This document shows positions 35,401-50,329 of a stretch of DNA of 64,000 nucleotides, one piece after another. The notes beneath the pieces are model-generated. The model was not told the origin of the DNA. It worked only from the letters and a program-made list of their open reading frames with translations, and did not search any database. Origin of the DNA: Dermatophagoides farinae. Lineage: Eukaryota > Arthropoda > Arachnida > Sarcoptiformes > Pyroglyphidae. A program made the translations under genes and the position numbers. The stretch lies in the NCBI RefSeq assembly GCF_024713945.1, contig NC_134680.1:885001-949000 (forward strand), given 5' to 3'. Each line of letters opens with the position of its first letter. The stretch's first letter is position 1.

Positions 35401-37220
35401 GCGGTAGATCGGCAACATTATTATTACGCTGTAAAAGTGATGGACAAATTGATTATACAATTGAAACAAGTGGTGAATCACTTGCATCAATTAATTATGT
35501 TAATAAAAATGGACAATTAAGCCTAGTGATCGTGTTGAAAGCTATACATTCGATTACATTAAAAGATTCTGTATGCACAATGCGTGTATGCAAAATTATA
35601 CATAAAATTATAAACAAATTAATGAGCTTTAAATTGATCTCCAAACGTATTGGTAGTATTTATATTGGTAAGTTGATTGATGTGTTTTGCTTATTTGTTT
35701 TATTTGTTAACTTTCTGTTTTTTTTTTTTGCTCAAACAAAATAGCCAAAAAATTCAAAACATTCAAACCGAATTGTGAAAATCCTGAATTATCTGTACAT
35801 CATTTATTCATGGATACATTGTTTCGTATTATTAAACAATTAGGATGTTCACGTGGTTGTGGTGAAGGTCGACGAGAAATGGAAGCAATTCGTTTAAAAG
35901 AAAATGTAATGAAAACATTAAAATCATTATATGATATTTCCGAATTATTATTTTTACAATATTGTGAAATGTTGGTCACATCACATCCTATTCAAGAGAT
36001 TATGGATATTTTCCATGCATTTTTTGGTTTCTGTTCCGAAGGTACCACCACCGCTACCACCACCGCATCAACAAATGTTCAACAACAACAACAACCACCA
36101 CAAACACAACATTTGACAACATTTTCAATAAAAAAATCTTTACCTGGTACTGGTATAACCAGTACTGGTACACAATTGAAAAATGGTTATTTTAATAATT
36201 TTGGTGCCGGATTTCCAACCAATGATTCATCATCATCATCTAAACGTAATTATTGATGATTAATGTAAAAATAGAATTTATATTCATTCTTTTTTTTTAC
36301 ATCTGATTTTTCAGTTAAACTTGAAGTCGATACGATAATCGTTAAATATACGTTTAAACCATTCATAAGTCGTTTGGTTTTTGTACAAAAAGAATTAAAA
36401 GTTCAAGAAAACATGTCACTCTATTGTGAAATTCGACAATTCATATCCTATGTTCGTGAATATCATGGTGGAATATTTCGTAATGTAAGTTTTGTAATTC
36501 ATTTACTTTTTCATTGGTTCATCTTGTTTTTTTTTATAATTGAAAAGGCTGCTCTAAGTGGTCTACTAGAAAGTACAAAATTCGTATTACAAAATGATCG
36601 TTTATGGATATCAAAAATGGCATTAAAAGATTTAGCCGATCCACAACAACGATCAACAAACAATGATTCAAATATTCAAAGTAAAGATGATCAAACAACA
36701 GTTCAACAACAACAACAACCACCACCACCACCGCCGCCATTATCATCATCATCATCAACAACATCAAGAATTGCAAAACATAAAAAATGGGGTGCAAATC
36801 GATCAAAATCAACATTAATTGTTGAATATAATAATTCGGATTCTATATCACAAGAATTAATATCACCAATATTTCCACCAATAGTTGCTCAACAACAACA
36901 ACAACAATCATCATCTAATCAACGTAATCAACAAATGGAATTACAATTAATATCAACCACAACGACAACTGTTTTAACAGGCTCATCATCATTGAATCCG
37001 ATTCAATCTAAAATGGATTTTTTCGCAATCAATGATCCAATATCACCATCAACAACGACAATGACAACGCAACAATTAACATCAACGGATCATTTTATGA
37101 TGATGAATAATTCAAATATTAATAATAACAACAATCAAATGAATAATCACAATAATAATATTCAACGTGATTTTGATGGTGGTAACCTTCCAAATTATCT
37201 AACTATTGCATCAAATAATG

Positions 37221-37253
<33 letters not shown>

Positions 37254-40200
37254 CACCATTATCAGTTACATTGATGCGTCGTGGTAGTTTTAATAAACAA
37301 ACTCTTAAAGGTATAATGATCATTCATCATTCATCCTTGACATTGATCAATTTTTCGTTTTATCAATTTTTTTTCATGTAGGATTTTCACCTGCTAATCA
37401 ATCAGCAAATGCATTTGCCATTACAATAACGGCTGGTAATGCACTGAATCAAAAATCAACATTTTTCAAAGCTCGTAAACAATTTAAAAATGTTTTTGGT
37501 GGCAAAAATAAGTTCAAACAAAATAGTTTCGATGATACACCTGATTTATCGAGAAAAAATTCTTTACAAGATATCGACCGTTTGCAACAACAACAACAAC
37601 AACAAGATGGTGTTGGAATTAATACTACAATGGCTGTAACAACTGGTTCGGGTGGTTCTGGTGGTACCACCGGAATTATGACCACAAATGTGGATATTCC
37701 ATTGAAAAAATCTCGAACAATTTTATTCGAAATACTCAAAGATGGGATGCTAAAATTTCAATTTCTTTTGGATTCATGTACGCCTGGATCAATTCCAGAT
37801 GCTCAATTAGTGGCGGCAATGTTGGATCTCAAAGCACCAGTATTGGCAAGAGCAGCTTTTCTACTCGAATGTTGTCATTTTGTTCATCGATGTAATCGGG
37901 GACAATGGCCCGGATGGATGAAAATGAATTTCAATTTTTTTAGACCTTCAGGTAAAATCACCTGTTTTATTGGCAGTGTAAATTAAACTTTTTTTTGTTG
38001 ATCAAATTTGACTATCTAGGTCCAAGACATGGTTCTCAAACAGTAATCAAAAGTCGAGCATCAACTACATTACAAAAACATGCTGGTCGATGTTTTTATC
38101 AATGGGCAGAATTATTATCATCACGTTTAGAAGATATTCTACAGAATGATATCGACATGATGCAATCGATTACCGATAGTGATGGAAATCAACAAATTCA
38201 ACAACAACAGCAACAACAACAACAAGAAGATAATTTTCTATCAATTTCTTGTGTAGATAGCAAAGAAGGCAATTGTCCGTTTGCATTGAAAATTATAGCC
38301 TGTCAACTTTTATACGAAATAACAACATATTTACGTGAAACACATCAATATCTATTGACACAAAATTCACGTCGAACATCTATGGTTAATCCAGCGATAG
38401 TAGCAGCGGTTGCTTCTGCAAAAGAAAAAAGTTGTATCGAACCACCAAGACCATTGGCAATGCATCAGAATCGTCGTTGGTCGATGGCTTTAAGCACTGG
38501 AACTTTTAACAATTCTGCTCATAGTCTAATGTCATTGGCAAATTTTCCGGGTGGTCCAATGCATGTTCTGGAACATATGTTACCACCAAGTGATAGACGT
38601 ATTAGTTTTGTATTGCACGAAGCCGAAGTGGAAAACGATTCGAATAGTTTGATTGATTCAAATGAAGATATTATACATCATGATAAAAAACGTTTATCAC
38701 AGGTTGGTCCATCCAGCTTAGTCACCTGGAGTGGTAGCGGTATTGGCCGTAGCGGAAGTGGTCATCATGAAAGTTTTCGTCGTCGTTCAATTAAATTGAA
38801 AAAGAATGATAGTGGTAAAAAAAGTACGGCTAAATTACGTTCAGCAACATTGGTTGAAGATGATTATAAATCAATGTTTAAACGTTCAAATTCATTACGT
38901 TCAAAACGTAAAGTTAGTGGTGCATCAGAAAAATCCGATACATCTGAAAGATATTCAGGTGAAGAATCACCGGGTTTATTTTCAGAAGAAGGACATAGTT
39001 TTGAATCAGCATTGCTTGATAATAATATCGATACGAATGATGTTGATATGGTAGAGAATATTCCATGGCTAAAGATAACAACATTGTTTGCATCGGCAAT
39101 CAATTTTGAATGTAATCATCATCAAACCTGTACACATAATTGTCATAAAAAAATCATTCAATCAGCATCATTATTAACAAAAGAAGTGCAAAGAATCTAT
39201 GAAAAAGATGTACAACCATTGTTTGATTTCGATATGATGGCACAAAAATTATTGGATGATAAAGAAGATGTTGCTAAAAAGGAGAAAAAATTAAAGAAAA
39301 TTCTAATGGGACATGCATCACCATTAAAACGAAAAGCATCCGGACTACAAATGGACAAATATCTTGATCGTGATAGTCATGGACATAGTGTTTATAATAG
39401 TCAAACAGGTCTAGCACATTCTGCAATCGATGTTGAATATGGATTCTATGAAAGTGAAGATCCACGGCTAATATTTCATGATGTTCTTAGTTATCGATTG
39501 GAAAGTAAACATGAAGAGAATACAACAATGTTGTATATATTGAATCAGGTGAAAAATCCATTCCATTCAATTATATCGATGATGTTGAAAAGTGCATTGA
39601 TATTGAATCGAAATCAATTTGAATATTTGCTGAATCTTTCATGGAATTTAATATTGGATGAAGATATACAAATATCATCGTCAGCATCTGTCGCTATCAT
39701 TGTTTGTTCATTAAAATGTCCAGATATTGTTATCAATCTATTGAATCAAGATCTTAATCATCAAAATGTTGATATACGTGTGAATGCAATTAATAAATTC
39801 TTAAAAATCTGGTGTAATCGTCATCAATGTTGGCAACGATTAGAAGAAGGTGCACATCTAGTGTTAAAATTGCCACCAGCTGCCATAGAATTTACAATAC
39901 CATCACCAAGAATTGCACTTGAATGTAAACCAGTGGTAGATCCACCATATATGCCAATCGTAAAAACAAAAGTAGATGAAGTAGCCATTAATCAAGAACC
40001 AACTATACAGAAATCATTTGTTGCCGCAACCAAAACACGTCGTAAACAACAGATCGAATTGATTTCAAAAGCATTACAAGATCAAGAAGATAAATTAAGA
40101 GAAGAAAGAGAAAATTATCGTTTCAATAGTGTTCCGGTTACATTACAAGCTGCATATGAACCAGTTTTATATCATACAATCGATGATCATGATGATCAAG

Positions 40201-43200
40201 AGGATGATGTTGAACGAATCCCATTACATCATCTTCAAGTGGCTCAATGTTTTTTTCCATCAAGTTTAACGACAGCTTCATTTTTAATCGTTAATCTATT
40301 GGAAGATACACAAATCAATTCAGACGGACAAGCCGTTTATGATGTTGCATACAAAACAATATGGCATTGTCTAAGTGAAGATTCGGCACTTTTTCTTAGA
40401 AATTTATTGGAAAAATTAACACGTGAAAAGAAAAATGTTGTCATTCAAACAATTCGACGTTTAATTCGTTTTGTTCCTAGATTGCCTGCACAAGCAGCAT
40501 TCACACTATACAATTATTTGATTGGTTTCATCATGTATCATGTTCGAACACCAACTGAAGATTCACAATCCATTATAGCTTCTGTAATGTCCATTCTATG
40601 GTTAATTGTACCGAATGTTTTTGGTTTATTTCTAAAAGATTTGAAACAAATTCTACGAAAAGAACAATGCGATTCTACGATTTTGATCACTGCCAATGTA
40701 CCAAGTGCTAAAAAAATTATTGTTCATGGTCCAGATCCTGGTTCGATTCCATCACAATTTCCCGTACATGAAGATACACAATTCTCACAGATACTGACGG
40801 ATAGTTTGGATTTTTTCGGTATTGATGAAACAAAACATAATGAATATTTTCTTGTCGATACAAAAACCAATCAAATACATAATCTAAATGCATTTGTAAG
40901 AGATTTTTATTTCTTTAAACGTTCACAATATCCACAAATTTCATTGGTACATATGAATCCAGTTGAAGCTTATGATAAATTTCAACAACAAGCTTTTACA
41001 TTACAATTTACTGAATTGGGTAAAAGTTTAATGTCATTATCATTGATAAAAACATCTTATATGGGCATACAACGTGTACTATTTTTACATGAAGAATTAA
41101 TGAAATTGCCATCATTTCCGCGTAAAGCATTGGAAACTAATCTAACATTATATTCCGGGCCAATGGGCCGTGAAGTATTGGGTCTAGATACATTACATAA
41201 AATTTCTTGGGTCAAATTGGTTGGCCGAATGTTTGAAGCTACATCAGGATTTTTTGCCGATTCTACGGATATTCATCTATTTTTAAATGTTGTCAATGGA
41301 ACATTATTATTACATTGTGAAGATGCCACAATATTACGATTATGTATGGCAACATATATTAATGCTGCACATCAATTTAAAAATATATTTGCTACAAATG
41401 GATATTTGCTTATTGTACAGACAATCGTACAGATTTATGGTACACATCAAACAAATTCATTGCTATGTCGTACAATTGAATTTGTATTCAAACAATTCTA
41501 TATTCTTCATTCTAAACCGTTTGTGTTGCAAATGTTTGGCGCTGTTGCACCATTGTTGGATACAGATTCCATCAACAAATATGAATCATCATGTCAGATT
41601 TCACCGAAAGCATTTTTTCAATTATTACAATCACTTGGCCAATATACAGCCGATCCATTGGACATTTTAGAATTGGTGGATGCAGAAAAACCATTGAAAG
41701 CATTAGATTTTTGTTATCAAATGGATTCCGAAACATTAACCGTATTGGATTCAATTTCATTATGTGTCACTGTTATATCATATGCTCCAGATTCTGAACG
41801 TGGCCATCAAATGTTGACTATATTGGATTCAATATTACCATTCCATCTGATGCATATGCAAACATTGACAACGAAAAAAGAAACACCTGGTGGTCCACGT
41901 GCTGAACTATCCATGATTCATAACATTTCCGTTTGTATTAAAACTTTGATATACAATTGTGAAGCATTGACCAGGTAATTTTTATCGAATTTTTGTTCTC
42001 AAATCAGTCGACCATTAATGTTTTTTTTTATAGAAACTTTACCGGACCACAACGAACATTGGACATCAGAGAAACTAGTGTTAAGAATCTATCTCCACAT
42101 ATTGAAATCGATGAAGATAGCCATTCCAAGTATGATTATTCCATAGTTTTGATTAACTATCGTTAATTCAAAAATTTTTGTTATTTACAACAGATACAAT
42201 GCAGAAACTTATTATCCACCACGTCATAATCGTGTAGAATTAGATGATGGTGAACTTTGTCGTCTTGAATTTCGAAAACCTCGTGATCTACTTTTGAAGA
42301 TTGTATCGGAATTTCTAACCAAAAGTACAACTAGATTTGCTGAACTTAGTAAAAAGATTGCTGAAATTCATCAGAAAAATTCTAGCTATGAATTATTAGA
42401 TGTTAAATGTCATATTCGTTTGGCTGAAATTGCTCATAGTTTGCTCAAATTGGCCCCATACGATCCACAAACAATGGCTTGTAAAGGTTTAGTTCGTTAT
42501 ATGAATGAAATTCTACCAAATTCTGAATGGCGTCAAGAATCAATGCGTCCAGCATTGATTATGGTATTAAGGAGATTGGATAAAACATTTACGAAAATAT
42601 CGAAAAAATCTGCAATAAAACGAACAACCGATTGGGAAGCAGCACGACGGCTATTAAAAGGTGTTTATTTAACATTCGCTAAACATCCTTATATTGTACA
42701 TCTACCTCATCTTAAATCATTAATCAACGTTTGTCAAAACATTATTATCGGTGATCAAACTTCGTATTTTCTTTCGGAATCATCATCGGCTGTTTCATCG
42801 TGGACAACTGCATTGTCACAGGCACCACCACCAGGTAACGCTAGCTGTATATGATTCGATATACATCTCATGATCTCATGATGTGTATGATTTAATTTTT
42901 GACAGGATTTACTTCGGTAGCTGTTCGTTTAATATCACTTCAAATGATACAATTGGGCGATTCACAATCATTGGAAACAATTTGTAGTGGTGCATTTTCA
43001 TCACCAGAAAAAAGTGAAATCTATCTAATGAATATGATATATCCAATGTGCATACGTACAACAAGTGGAATGAAAGATACACCAAAATTTCGTCTTTGTG
43101 ATATTAATTTTGTTTTAAGTGTCATATTGAATATTTTGAAACCGGCAAATTCAAAACCAACAAAAGGAAGTGATTCATCACAAGTTGGTGCACAATTGAA

Positions 43201-45270
43201 ACAATTTTCTCTTCAACAGATTGGTTTTTTAGGTTAGTGAAAACAGATTGTTGTTTGATTATTTTCATTTTTAATAAATCAATTTTTGTCTTTAGGATTG
43301 AAAATTTTAATCATTTGTTTTGAAAAACAATTAAACACCGAATGGTATCATATTGCCAAATGTATTCGTGATTTAGCCGACAAACCACATTTGATTGGTT
43401 CGACATTCTGGAATTTTATCGATTTCATTTCCACTTATCGCACGCCATTATTTGTATTGATGTTACCATATATTAAATGCAAATATTTACTCAAAAGTTG
43501 TGAGAATGGAATCGAAAAAGCATATCAATTAAGGATACAGGAAAAATTGAATGGAAGTGGATTACCATTCAATAGATCAAAAGGTAATCTTTATGTTTCA
43601 TTAGTGAATGAAATGAAATCATTACGTGAAGATATTATTCGCCGTAAAAATAATCCCAATATTGATGAACGAAGTAAATCGATAGTACAGGAACAGAATA
43701 GTGCTAGTGATAAACAGGAAAACAGTGGCCATCGATTAAGTTTTGCATTCTCACAGCTAGCGGCAAGTGCCTCCAAATTATCCAATATTAGTTCAACGAT
43801 ACAACCAAATACAGCTGCAACAGTCGTTGGTCAACAACAACAATCACATGGATCACAACAATCTTCATATGGTGAACAATCACTGAATTCACCAACAACT
43901 TCAATCAAACCAAGAGTTTTACGTGGATTAAGTTTTCGATTGAGTTCTGATTCACGACGTTTAGCTCAACGAGGTTTAAGCGTTAAATTAGCTTCAAATC
44001 AATCGGATAAAAGGATGTTTGCTCGTCGTACCAGTTATCCTGATCATCCAGATGTTGATGAATGTGGTAAGTCAATCGATAATCAATACCAACATGACTG
44101 TAATAAAAAGATTTTTCAATTTCAACAGGTGATTTCAAACATCCATCAGGTTCTGAACCAAAACTTTTTCGAAAAATGACATTAAGTTCTAGAGCAAGTA
44201 AAGCACATAAATCATCCATTTCTTCCAGTGGTGAAGCATTAACCGAGAATGTTCCACCTCCGAATTCAACATCATCATCAACAATGAATATGCCAATCCG
44301 TAAGGAAACGTCATTCACCCTGACAACAACCAATAAGGAAGAAATCAAACAACAACAACGACTACAGCGACAACAACAACAGCAACAGCAACAACAACAA
44401 AAATCATCGACAAGAAAATCATTTCGTTTCAAAAATCGTAGCTCAATATCATCGGAAGAACATTCATCATCGACAACAAAATCGATAGAAAATTCTGTAT
44501 CCGATTTACATAATAATGATTATAACACACAACAGATAACAAAACCAACATCAATATTAAAATCATCATTGAAATCATCATCATCATGTGATAATGAACA
44601 ATCCAATATTCAACAACAACAACAACAACAACAATATCAACAATTGTTAACAAAATCATCATCGGCCGATCAAACATTACCGATTACAAAGATCAATTCG
44701 CTTGTTCTACAACAACAATACTCAATCAATAACTGTGATCATCATCATCATCATCCGCCTACTCTTCCATCAGCAACGATATTATCAATTCAAAATCAAC
44801 AACAATCAAAAGGAAATATGGTACCAATTGTTGTTGGACAATTACCATTGAAAACATCAATGATTGAAATGAATAATAATCAAACTATAACATCATCATC
44901 ATCATCACCGATGATGACATTGACAACTACAACAGCTACATTTTCTACATCAACAAATGCCACATCGATGACGATGATGATGTCGCCGATACGTACAACA
45001 TCGGCAACACCAACCGGTAATAATAATCATCATCAATCATCAACAGCCACAATTGGTTCACAACAAATTATATCAACAATTGATAATAATCTGGATAATA
45101 CACAAACGATGATGATGAACGCCACCATGACGACAAATGGTGGTCATACAAATCAATTGGCATCATCATCAACAACAACAACAACAACAACCACAACATC
45201 GACGACAACGGCAATACCGTTTGAAACATCAATACAGGCATCATTACCATTTGCTGATGAAGAAACTTGA
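32483..45270 (+). CDS. UNC80: UNC80, scaffold subunit of the NALCN sodium-leak channel complex
   Basis: Fifteen exons end at 32676, 32898, 33328, 34195, 35667, 36245, 36484, 37310, 37951, 41974, 42129, 42834, 43232, 44066 and 45270 (starts 32483, 32749, 32978, 33426, 34267, 35745, 36315, 36548, 37382, 38020, 42034, 42194, 42906, 43296, 44129). Together they are 11,802 nt, an exact 3,933-residue frame. The N-terminal signature is PLPIQTFLWRQT-SPFIRP, then RWRLIVSALPHVMHCCSTLL and ETKLLYTLHWILLDA. Large alpha-helical domains follow, for example in exon 10 (38020-41974). UNC80 links UNC79 to NALCN and stabilises the neuronal resting sodium leak. Vertebrate UNC80 is about 3,260 residues; the excess is CAA-coded polyglutamine, Asn, His and Ser tracts, mainly in exons 4-5, 8 and 15. 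The ATG at 32483 is the first in frame; the donor of exon 6 (aaac|gtaatt) is the weakest junction. Confidence 0.95.
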
Positions 45271-48200
45271 ATTTTTTTTTCTTCAATTAAATCAAACTAG
45301 TTACCCTTATTACCATCACAAGTTAAACTTGGTTTTAACAAAAAAAAAAAACTAATGAGGAAATGAAGAAACTAAAAATCTCTGCTTCGAGGGGCTCGAT
45401 TTGGTTTGGATATCAAACATACAAAACAAACAAAATCACATATAATAGTGAGATTCATTTCATTTTCAAAAAAAAAAATCGGATATTTATCATCATCATC
45501 ATCATCATTATCATTAATCAAAACCAAAAAAAAAAAGATTCTAGAATTTTTATTTTAATCAAATCTTACTTTTTTTTTGAATTTCATCATCATCAAATTT
45601 TTGTTTTTTTTTTGTTATCCACTTCTTGATCAACATTATATATCATCATCGATATCATGGTTATTTTTTTTTGCGTCACACCATATCGCGCGTGTGTGTG
45701 TGTGTGTGACAGCAATATTTTTTATTTTATCACAAATAATCATCACATATGAAGAAAAATATTCCGTTAAACATGATTGAAAACAAAATTCATGAAAATT
45801 TTACAAATGTTGGCCTTTTTTTATTTCCATCATCACCATCACCATCATTGATCATTGATCATTGATCATTGATCAAACAACATTCAAATCAGATTATTGG
45901 AAAAAAAAGGAAATGATGAAATCTAAGATCATCATCATCATCATTTATGAAAAAAAAAAAATTATTATTCAATATCAAACAATGATATATAAATTATAAA
46001 TCCAAAATTATTATTATTATTATCATTATCATCATTATTGATGTTATCGATTATTATATTATTATTAATGTCCAAATTCAAATCAATTCTCGCTCTCATC
46101 TTTTTTTTTGTCTAACCATAATCATTATCATTATTAAATGATTCGTATTGAAAAAAAATGAATATCGATTTCTTTTCACACGCAAAAAAAAAAATTTATT
46201 TTGATCATGAAAATGAACCAAACTCAATAGTGGTATGTTTGAAACACACACACACACACACACACACAGTTATATTTGTCATGTTTTTTTTGAGCGCGAA
46301 AATTCTGATACAATTTTGTCATTGTCTTGATCAACTGGTAAATGTGTGTGTGTGTGTGTATGTAGAAGAAGCCACTCAACCGAGCAATCAATTTCAATCT
46401 CAAGCTGAGCCATGAAATGTTGTTGTGTGAAGCTGGTGGTGGTGGTGGTGGTGATATCGTATGTATTGAATTCTGGATCAATTTGCATGAATTGAATTGA
46501 TTTGAATTGAAGAACAACAATTGTTCATGAACACAACAACAACAACAATAACGAGGTACATTCAATTTTTGAACCCATTTATTTCAATTCAATCTATTCA
46601 TCCATTTAAAAAAAAATGACAATGATTTTTTTTCCAATAAAAATGGTTACTTAAAAAGATTCATGTCAATCTGGGTTTTGATCCAAGTAAACAAAAAAAG
46701 AGAAAGAAAAAAATGGTCAAGTTCAATTTTTTTTCCACTAATAATCGTGGGTCCACTCTTCTATTCTGTATTTAGTGACCAAGTGTATATTGGGTACATA
46801 CACACACACACACAATGGGACCAAATATAACAAGTAAACGTTGGCACTTGTTTGTTTGTCATCAATTATTATTATAGGGGTTTTTTTTTTCTTTCTTTTG
46901 CCCGGGCCTAGAAAATCGATATATAATCAGCTTTTAAATATACAAAGTGAAAGTCTAAAAAGAGAGAGAGAGAAAAAAAATGGGGTTTCAAATATATTTA
47001 GTCCGATTTTTTTTCGGTCACTCCCCTTTATGAAATTTTTTTTTCATCTGGTAAACGAAAAAAAATTTCCCTCATAACTTTCGCAACAAAAAAATGTTAT
47101 GTATGTGTGTGTGTGTGTGCACGGAGATATTGAATCAAACACAGAAGTCATCATCATGATCATCATAGAAATGGTAAAAATGGAAACAAAAAATACAGAA
47201 ACTTTGAAATAGTCAAGGAGAATATCTGAAAGAAATGAAAAATGCTTTAAAGCTTCAATTTTTAGATCTTAATGATGATGATGACCACCGCCGACACTAT
47301 CATGATGATGGCCATCATCATCATCATCGTTGTTGATATCTATTACGCTACAAGGGCAGCCAACGAAAAAAAAAATCGACACGAGGTGTTTTTCTGTTCA
47401 GAACACCATCATCATCATCATCACGATGATGATGATCGTCGTCCTCATTGGATTTTTTTTTTCAATTTTGCAGTATCCAGAAAAGAAATATCGTTTCATT
47501 TTTTTAGTTGATTGGATTGTAGGTTCGTTTTCAAGATGATAATTATGATTGAGATGACGATATGAATTGATACACTTAGGTGATGATGAACAAAAAAAAA
47601 AAAAGAAGAAACCGAATTTCTCATTTCAAAAACCATGTCGAATTTGATTTTGATATGAATTTTGGATTATGAAATTTATTCATTAGTACGAAAAGATGAT
47701 AATGATGATGATGATAAAATGTAGATTATTAATAATTTGAAAGTTGAATTTTTTTTTCAAATAAAATTAAATCGAATAATTTCGTGTATGTGTGCATCTG
47801 TGTTTTTCATGATGAGATAATAAGATTTTGATTCATTGATTGTTACTATTTTTATGTTTATCACGAAAATATTATTATTATTACCAAACTATGAATCAAT
47901 TGTTTTTGGCATGCATGTATATTGTATTATTTATGTTTATGGGTTATTTTATTGAAAAAAAAATTTGATGATGATGATTATGTCGAAAATTCTATTCAGT
48001 TATAAACCCAAAAACGAAAGAGAAACCGATTTTTTTTCTTTCTTTCTCTCTCTCTTTAAACATTCGAATTCAATTGTGTGTGTGTATTTGTGTTTAAATA
48101 GCCAAAAAAAATTTTTTTTTTTTCGGGTCGAACATAAATCTCACAATTCACACACATTGCAATTACATCAATGAATGAATGATGAGCGTTCTTCCTTTTA

Positions 48201-50329
48201 CAAAACAAAACTATTGAATTGGTCAAGTTGAAAATCCGATTTTGACCACAACATTCACATAAAATTTTCATCATCATCATCATCACCCAAAAAAAAGAGA
48301 ACAGAGAAAAAATATTTGATCATCTTGAATTGCCCATTATAAACGATCATCATCATTAGATTATGATGATGATGATTTTGGTCAAAATAGAAAATTACAA
48401 ATCAAAACAGTAGATTTTTTTTTTGTTTGTCAGTCTCTCTTTTTCTCTATTATAATTATACGTATATACGTACCATCATCATCATCATCTCATTCATTTG
48501 GACAACTCTCATTCCCAATTTTCGGGGTCTTATAACTTTGAAAACATTCGAATTTAAAAGAATCGAATCGATGTTTGTGTATGTGTGTGTGTGTGTGTGT
48601 GTGTTTGTTTGTAATACAAGTTTTTGCCTTGGCTCACCATCACCACCACCACCACCACGATCATCACATCATCTCATCGACAAGAAGACTTGTAATCATT
48701 ACAAACATTGATCAAAAGCAAAAGAAAAACTAGCTCTTCCCGCTTGAAAATTTTCATCTTCTATTCACCAATATTATGATGATGATTTGACCAAGAAACC
48801 ATGAACGAAAATTTGGCCAAACCAATCGTATTCGTTTTTGAAAGATAATATTTAACATTCTTGATTTTCAAAGACTTCGGTTCTCTCTCTCTCTCTCTCT
48901 CTTGCTGTCGATTTTTTTTTTCATCCATGCTTGTTGTTGTTGTTGTTGTTGCAAAATGTGTTATTTAAATTTTGCCCTCCTTTTTTTCTACTTCGATTCA
49001 ATTTCATTCGGTCATTCGATATTTTTTTTTTTGGCCAAATCTTGGTCCGTTGTGTCGATGTCGATCCATCTTCATTCATTCATGCTTTATTCGAGCTTGA
49101 TTTTCTTCTTTTTTTTCTTCTTTCTTCTCTTCTATCATCATCATCTTGATCTCCACTCATCGTCCATTCATTGTCGATGATCATCATCCTCATCATTCGG
49201 GTTGGTTTGATTTGGTTCACTTTAGTTTTCTTTATATTAGTTTCTTGTTGTTGTTGACTTACAACTTCAATTCAATGGCCTTATGATGAAGATGATCAAC
49301 ATTTGATGGAGATGATAATGGTACCACTATGTTTTTTTTTCTCCGAAAAAAATTGATGGTGGTGATGGTGGTGGTGGTAGCAGATAAAAATGGTAATGGT
49401 GGTTGTTTGGACGATAGAGGGAGGGTGGGTCAAATTAAGGGGAAAATAAAAGAGAATGTCCTCCCGCTTCTTTTGAACAAACACACAAAGCAGGTCGGTT
49501 TTTTCGGTTCAAATTCAAAAAATTTTTTTTTTCGGTCGACGTTCTATTTTGAATTGATTTTTTCTTTCTTTCCACCTCTCCTTTCGTTATTGTGGTGTTT
49601 GTATGGTCTTCGTCGTCGTCGTCGTCGTCATCGAAGCTGGTGTTTTTTGTGTATTGGCCACAAGTGCACATTATTTTACATTGATCGTCGTCGTCGTCGT
49701 CGTCGTCATTTTTTTCTGGTTTGGTTGCTGTTGTTGTTGTTGTATATACCCTCCGCCGCCATTAACAATTTTTCGTAGTTGAATCCACTTGTTGTGCTTG
49801 TGTGTGTGTGTGCGTGTAATTTTTTTTTTACCAAAAACAACAATATTCGGTCACATACACACACACACACACCGAGACAGAGGGAAATATACAAATCTTG
49901 TCACGAAAAGAAGAAAAGTCGACTTTAGTCGTCAACTTTTTTTTTTTGATTGTCGTCGTCTTGGTCTACTAGATTTACTGTTCTGTGTCTGTGTCTGTGT
50001 GTGTGTCAATGATAATCAATAATTTTTCATTTTTTTTTTGCCAAAAAAATCAATTAACAACTGAATGACAAAAAAAAACAAAAATCAAATTAGTGGAAAA
50101 TTTGTCATTTGTCGTCGATCATTTTTTTTTCTTCTTCATTTGTTGCCAGTTATCGGTTATTACCACATACGCACACACGGGTATTTTTTCTTCTCCATGA
50201 TGGATGGAATTATGAATGAATTTCTTATTTAAATCATCATCAATTGTGTTCAAGTGTTGATGGAGTGAAAATTTTTTTTTTTTTGTTGAAATAAATCAAA
50301 TCCAACTGAAAAAAATATAATTAAAAGAA
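45271..50329. other. Repeat-rich spacer between UNC80 and the DOK gene
   Basis: Five kilobases without a supported gene. They include a 7-bp tandem repeat (attgatc)n at about 45845-45874, (CA)n at 46243-46267, (GT)n at 48580-48604, (CGT)n triplets near 49610-49710 and numerous ATC/ATG runs. The left part holds the UNC80 3' UTR. The last ~300 bp before 50330 probably hold the DOK promoter and 5' UTR. Confidence 0.55.
45845..45874. repeat. Heptanucleotide tandem repeat (attgatc)n
   Basis: About four copies of attgatc; the tgatca overlaps make the array self-complementary in part. Confidence 0.85.

Noticed and set aside
49329-49778. 149-codon Arg-rich frame
   Set aside because: It reads (CGT)n repeats and poly-T; composition is repeat-driven and no splice or domain evidence exists.
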